NCBI GenBank assembly: GCA_934636245.1
Contig: CAKUAI010000007.1
Span: 62,001-126,000 of the forward strand
Direction: 5' to 3'
Source: an uncultured Coriobacteriales bacterium
GTDB lineage: Bacteria; Actinomycetota; Coriobacteriia; Coriobacteriales; UMGS124
Length of the DNA: 64,000 nucleotides
Made by a program: the position numbers and the translations under genes
Part shown: positions 62,527 to 64,000 of the stretch, in pieces
Layout: every line of letters begins with the position of its first letter
Numbering within the stretch: position 1 is the stretch's first letter
The notes under the pieces: generated by a model
Told to the model about the DNA's origin: nothing
Databases searched by the model: none
The model's input: the letters and a program-made list of their open reading frames with translations, nothing else

Positions 62527-63630
62527 TTACTCCCCCGCCTCGTCCACTCGTCCCTGCAGGTAGCCCCTGAACCCCGGCAGGTCGAAGCGGAAGGTATTGT
62601 GGCCGCAGCCGCCGATGACGCCAGACTCGAGCAGCCGCTCCTTGTACTTGGAGGCGTAGTTGCTGGCAACGCCCATACGGGCGGCGATGTCGGCGAGAGA
62701 ACTCTCGTCTTCTGGGAGCATAGCCGCAAGAAAGCGCAGGTCACCCTTAGAGAGCTCGCGATACGTCGCGGCCAGCACGCCGTCCTCGAAATCGCGCGCG
62801 GCCATGCGGACGCCCCTCTCGACGTCGGCCAGGCCGATGCTGCTCGACGCGCTCTCCTCCCAGGTCCAGTACCCGACGAGCTGCATCATGTACGGGAAGC
62901 CGTCGATGGACGAGACGGCCAGGTCGAGACCCCCGTCGTCAATCCCTCCGCCCGCCGCCAGGACGGTCTTGCGGAAGGCGCTCGCCACCTCGACGTCGGC
63001 AATGCGGCCCAAATGGCGCTGGCGGGCGCGACGAAGGAACGACACGTACTTGCTGCTGATGAGGCTCGAGACGTTCGGGGGCAGGCCCGCCATGAGCAAG
63101 GCGACCCTGCGCCCCTCCTGCACGAAGTGCTGGTATACCGAAGCAAGCTGAACCATCTCGTCGAGGTCGGCCTGCACCCCGTCGACGGTGATGAGCAAGC
63201 CGGTCTCGTATCGGTCGAGCTGCTTGAGCACGGCGTTCATCTTGGAACGCCAGTTGCCCTGCAGCCTCTGGGCGCGGTCGAACTCGAGCCCCACGGACTG
63301 GCCGAAGGTGGCCCCCTTCAGGCGCAGGTGCTCGCTGTTGTCCAGCAGCTCCTCGGCCGACTCGCACGTGCGCTCGATGACGTCGTCGAGCATGCCGGGC
63401 ACGGCCGAGACGCTCGCGGTGACCCAGCCGCTCGCCGAGGCGTCCTGCGCGATTCGGGAGAGAAGGGCGGTCTTTCCCGTGCCGCGGGGCCCGATGATGA
63501 TGGTCGACAGGTTTGGGTCGCCCTTGCCTCGCTCAAAGGCGCGACGCATGTCCTCGAGCAGCCCCTCGCGACCCGCAAGGTACGGCGGCACGCTTCCGAA
63601 ACCCGGCGTGAACGGGTTCTCAAGCCTCAT
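62527..63630 (-). CDS. AAA ATPase (AAA_16/archaeal-ATPase-like) with C-terminal winged helix
   Basis: This 367-residue protein has Walker A GPRGTGKT (47-54), Walker B GLLITVDGVQ near 144, an arginine-finger region around LRRARQRHLGRI, and a C-terminal winged-helix segment (SSLADIAARMGVASNYASKY). No nuclease motif is seen. ATG 63630 follows AGGGAG. It is preceded at 38-95 bases by an array of TTTCGCA repeats, like the DUF4143 ATPase at 21414 with its own array. Function unknown. Confidence 0.85.
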   Translation of the reverse strand: MRLENPFTPGFGSVPPYLAGREGLLEDMRRAFERGKGDPNLSTIIIGPRGTGKTALLSRIAQDASASGWVTASVSAVPGMLDDVIERTCESAEELLDNSEHLRLKGATFGQSVGLEFDRAQRLQGNWRSKMNAVLKQLDRYETGLLITVDGVQADLDEMVQLASVYQHFVQEGRRVALLMAGLPPNVSSLISSKYVSFLRRARQRHLGRIADVEVASAFRKTVLAAGGGIDDGGLDLAVSSIDGFPYMMQLVGYWTWEESASSSIGLADVERGVRMAARDFEDGVLAATYRELSKGDLRFLAAMLPEDESSLADIAARMGVASNYASKYKERLLESGVIGGCGHNTFRFDLPGFRGYLQGRVDEAGE

Positions 63631-63667
63631 GCGAATCACTCCCTACGGCAATGCAATCTGGTGTGAT

Positions 63668-63725
63668 TTTCGCATCTTTCGCATCTTTTCGCAAGCTTCG
63701 CATGTTTTCGCAAGTTTTGCAAAGG
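63668..63725. repeat. Short TTTCGCA repeat array before ATPase gene
   Basis: TTTCGCA or CTTCGCA starts at 63668, 63677, 63687, 63696 and 63706, followed by TTTTGCAAAG. The spacing is 9-10 bases, about one helical turn. It lies in the promoter region of the ATPase gene, where the minus strand reads TGCGAAA repeats. Confidence 0.75.
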
Positions 63726-63826
63726 GTGGTTTAACTGGGATGATGTGTGATTTCCTTCATCTCGCACATCCCGCAATCGCACAAAACGCCCTCTCAGCGA
63801 CCCCACCCCACCCCTTCCAAACAGAA

Positions 63827-63856
63827 GGCCCCGCGACGCGCTCGCATCGCGGGGCC
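63827..63856 (-). terminator. Intrinsic terminator of partial flavoprotein at window end
   Basis: A perfect 10-bp stem GGCCCCGCGA / TCGCGGGGCC with a 10-base loop, 26 bases past the stop at 63882. Confidence 0.7.
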
Positions 63857-63881
63857 CTCCCCCATCTGGAGGGTCGATTGT

Positions 63882-64000
63882 TTACGCCAGCTCCTCGGCA
63901 AGGGCCTTGCCAACGATAGCGCCCGTGCAGTTGGAGATGGTCACGCTCGAGAAGGTCGCGGTCCAGGAACCCACGCCAGGCTCGTCGGCAGTGTCGCCGA
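63882..64000 (-). CDS. C-terminal end of a probable FAD flavoprotein (5' part outside window)
   Basis: The minus strand ends GVGSWTATFSSVTISNCTGA, then IVGKALAEELA and stop. The pattern resembles the last FAD-contacting helix of the fumarate-reductase superfamily (small residue, then GKxLAE). Only 39 codons are visible, so the assignment leans on neighbourhood. Confidence 0.55.
   Translation of the reverse strand, partial: GDTADEPGVGSWTATFSSVTISNCTGAIVGKALAEELA

Noticed and set aside
63668..63725. Possible origin iterons or DnaA boxes
   Set aside because: TTTCGCA does not match DnaA boxes, no replication gene is near, and a second copy lies 6 kb away.
1..64000. tRNA or rRNA genes
   Set aside because: No conserved tRNA T-arm pattern or rRNA-like stretch was noticed by eye. 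A covariance search would be needed to be certain.

Overview
The window looks like a chromosomal segment of a GC-rich anaerobic gut actinobacterium of the Coriobacteriia, most likely Eggerthellaceae (Eggerthella, Gordonibacter, Adlercreutzia, Slackia type). The reason is the combination of many Tat-exported FAD flavoproteins of the fumarate-reductase superfamily with membrane-anchored LuxR-type regulators. This is an inference from gene content; no rRNA or tRNA was seen to fix the taxon.

Layout. 1-18.9 kb and 23-26 kb: flavoprotein genes (at 1, 4985, 7097, 9089, 13608, 15579, 24364), most facing a divergent regulator. The regulators are four LuxR-type proteins with multi-spanning membrane domains, a TetR, a tandem-MarR and a LysR. 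Small DUF5655 genes and several gene scraps lie between them. 19-22.7 kb: two ATPase/nuclease-like genes separated by a complex repeat element and an array of short direct repeats. 26-31 kb: a degraded defence and mobile-element zone with two AbiEi antitoxins whose AbiEii toxins are both broken, IS110 and IS3-like scraps, and an AT-rich SIR2-domain gene. 31-47.5 kb: a minus-strand surface polysaccharide operon. In order of transcription it holds a serine recombinase, an apparent invertible promoter, a NusG/LoaP-like antiterminator, an intrinsic terminator, a priming sugar transferase, WecG/TagA, WecB, five glycosyltransferases, an acetyltransferase, Wzy, Wzx, Ugd and a DUF4012 protein. 48-64 kb: a second flavoprotein block (50150 pseudogene, 50842 with a tetraheme cytochrome, 55410, 60736, 63882) with LysR and LuxR partners, plus two more ATPase genes with their own repeat arrays.

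How it works together. The flavoproteins are probably terminal reductases acting outside the membrane on different organic electron acceptors, each switched by its own regulator. The polysaccharide operon seems to be under two-layer control: DNA inversion sets promoter direction and an antiterminator carries polymerase past a terminator. In the sequenced orientation the only clear promoter in the invertible segment points away from the operon (OFF).

The strongest candidates for something undescribed are the invertible promoter at 46555-46691, a 272-bp two-fold symmetric element found twice in the same orientation behind PD-(D/E)XK-type ATPase genes (20817-21089 and 57235-57506), and the periodic short-repeat arrays in front of two other ATPase genes (21184-21382 and 63668-63725). 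Fragments and partial duplications are frequent and point to continual reshuffling of regulator/reductase modules.
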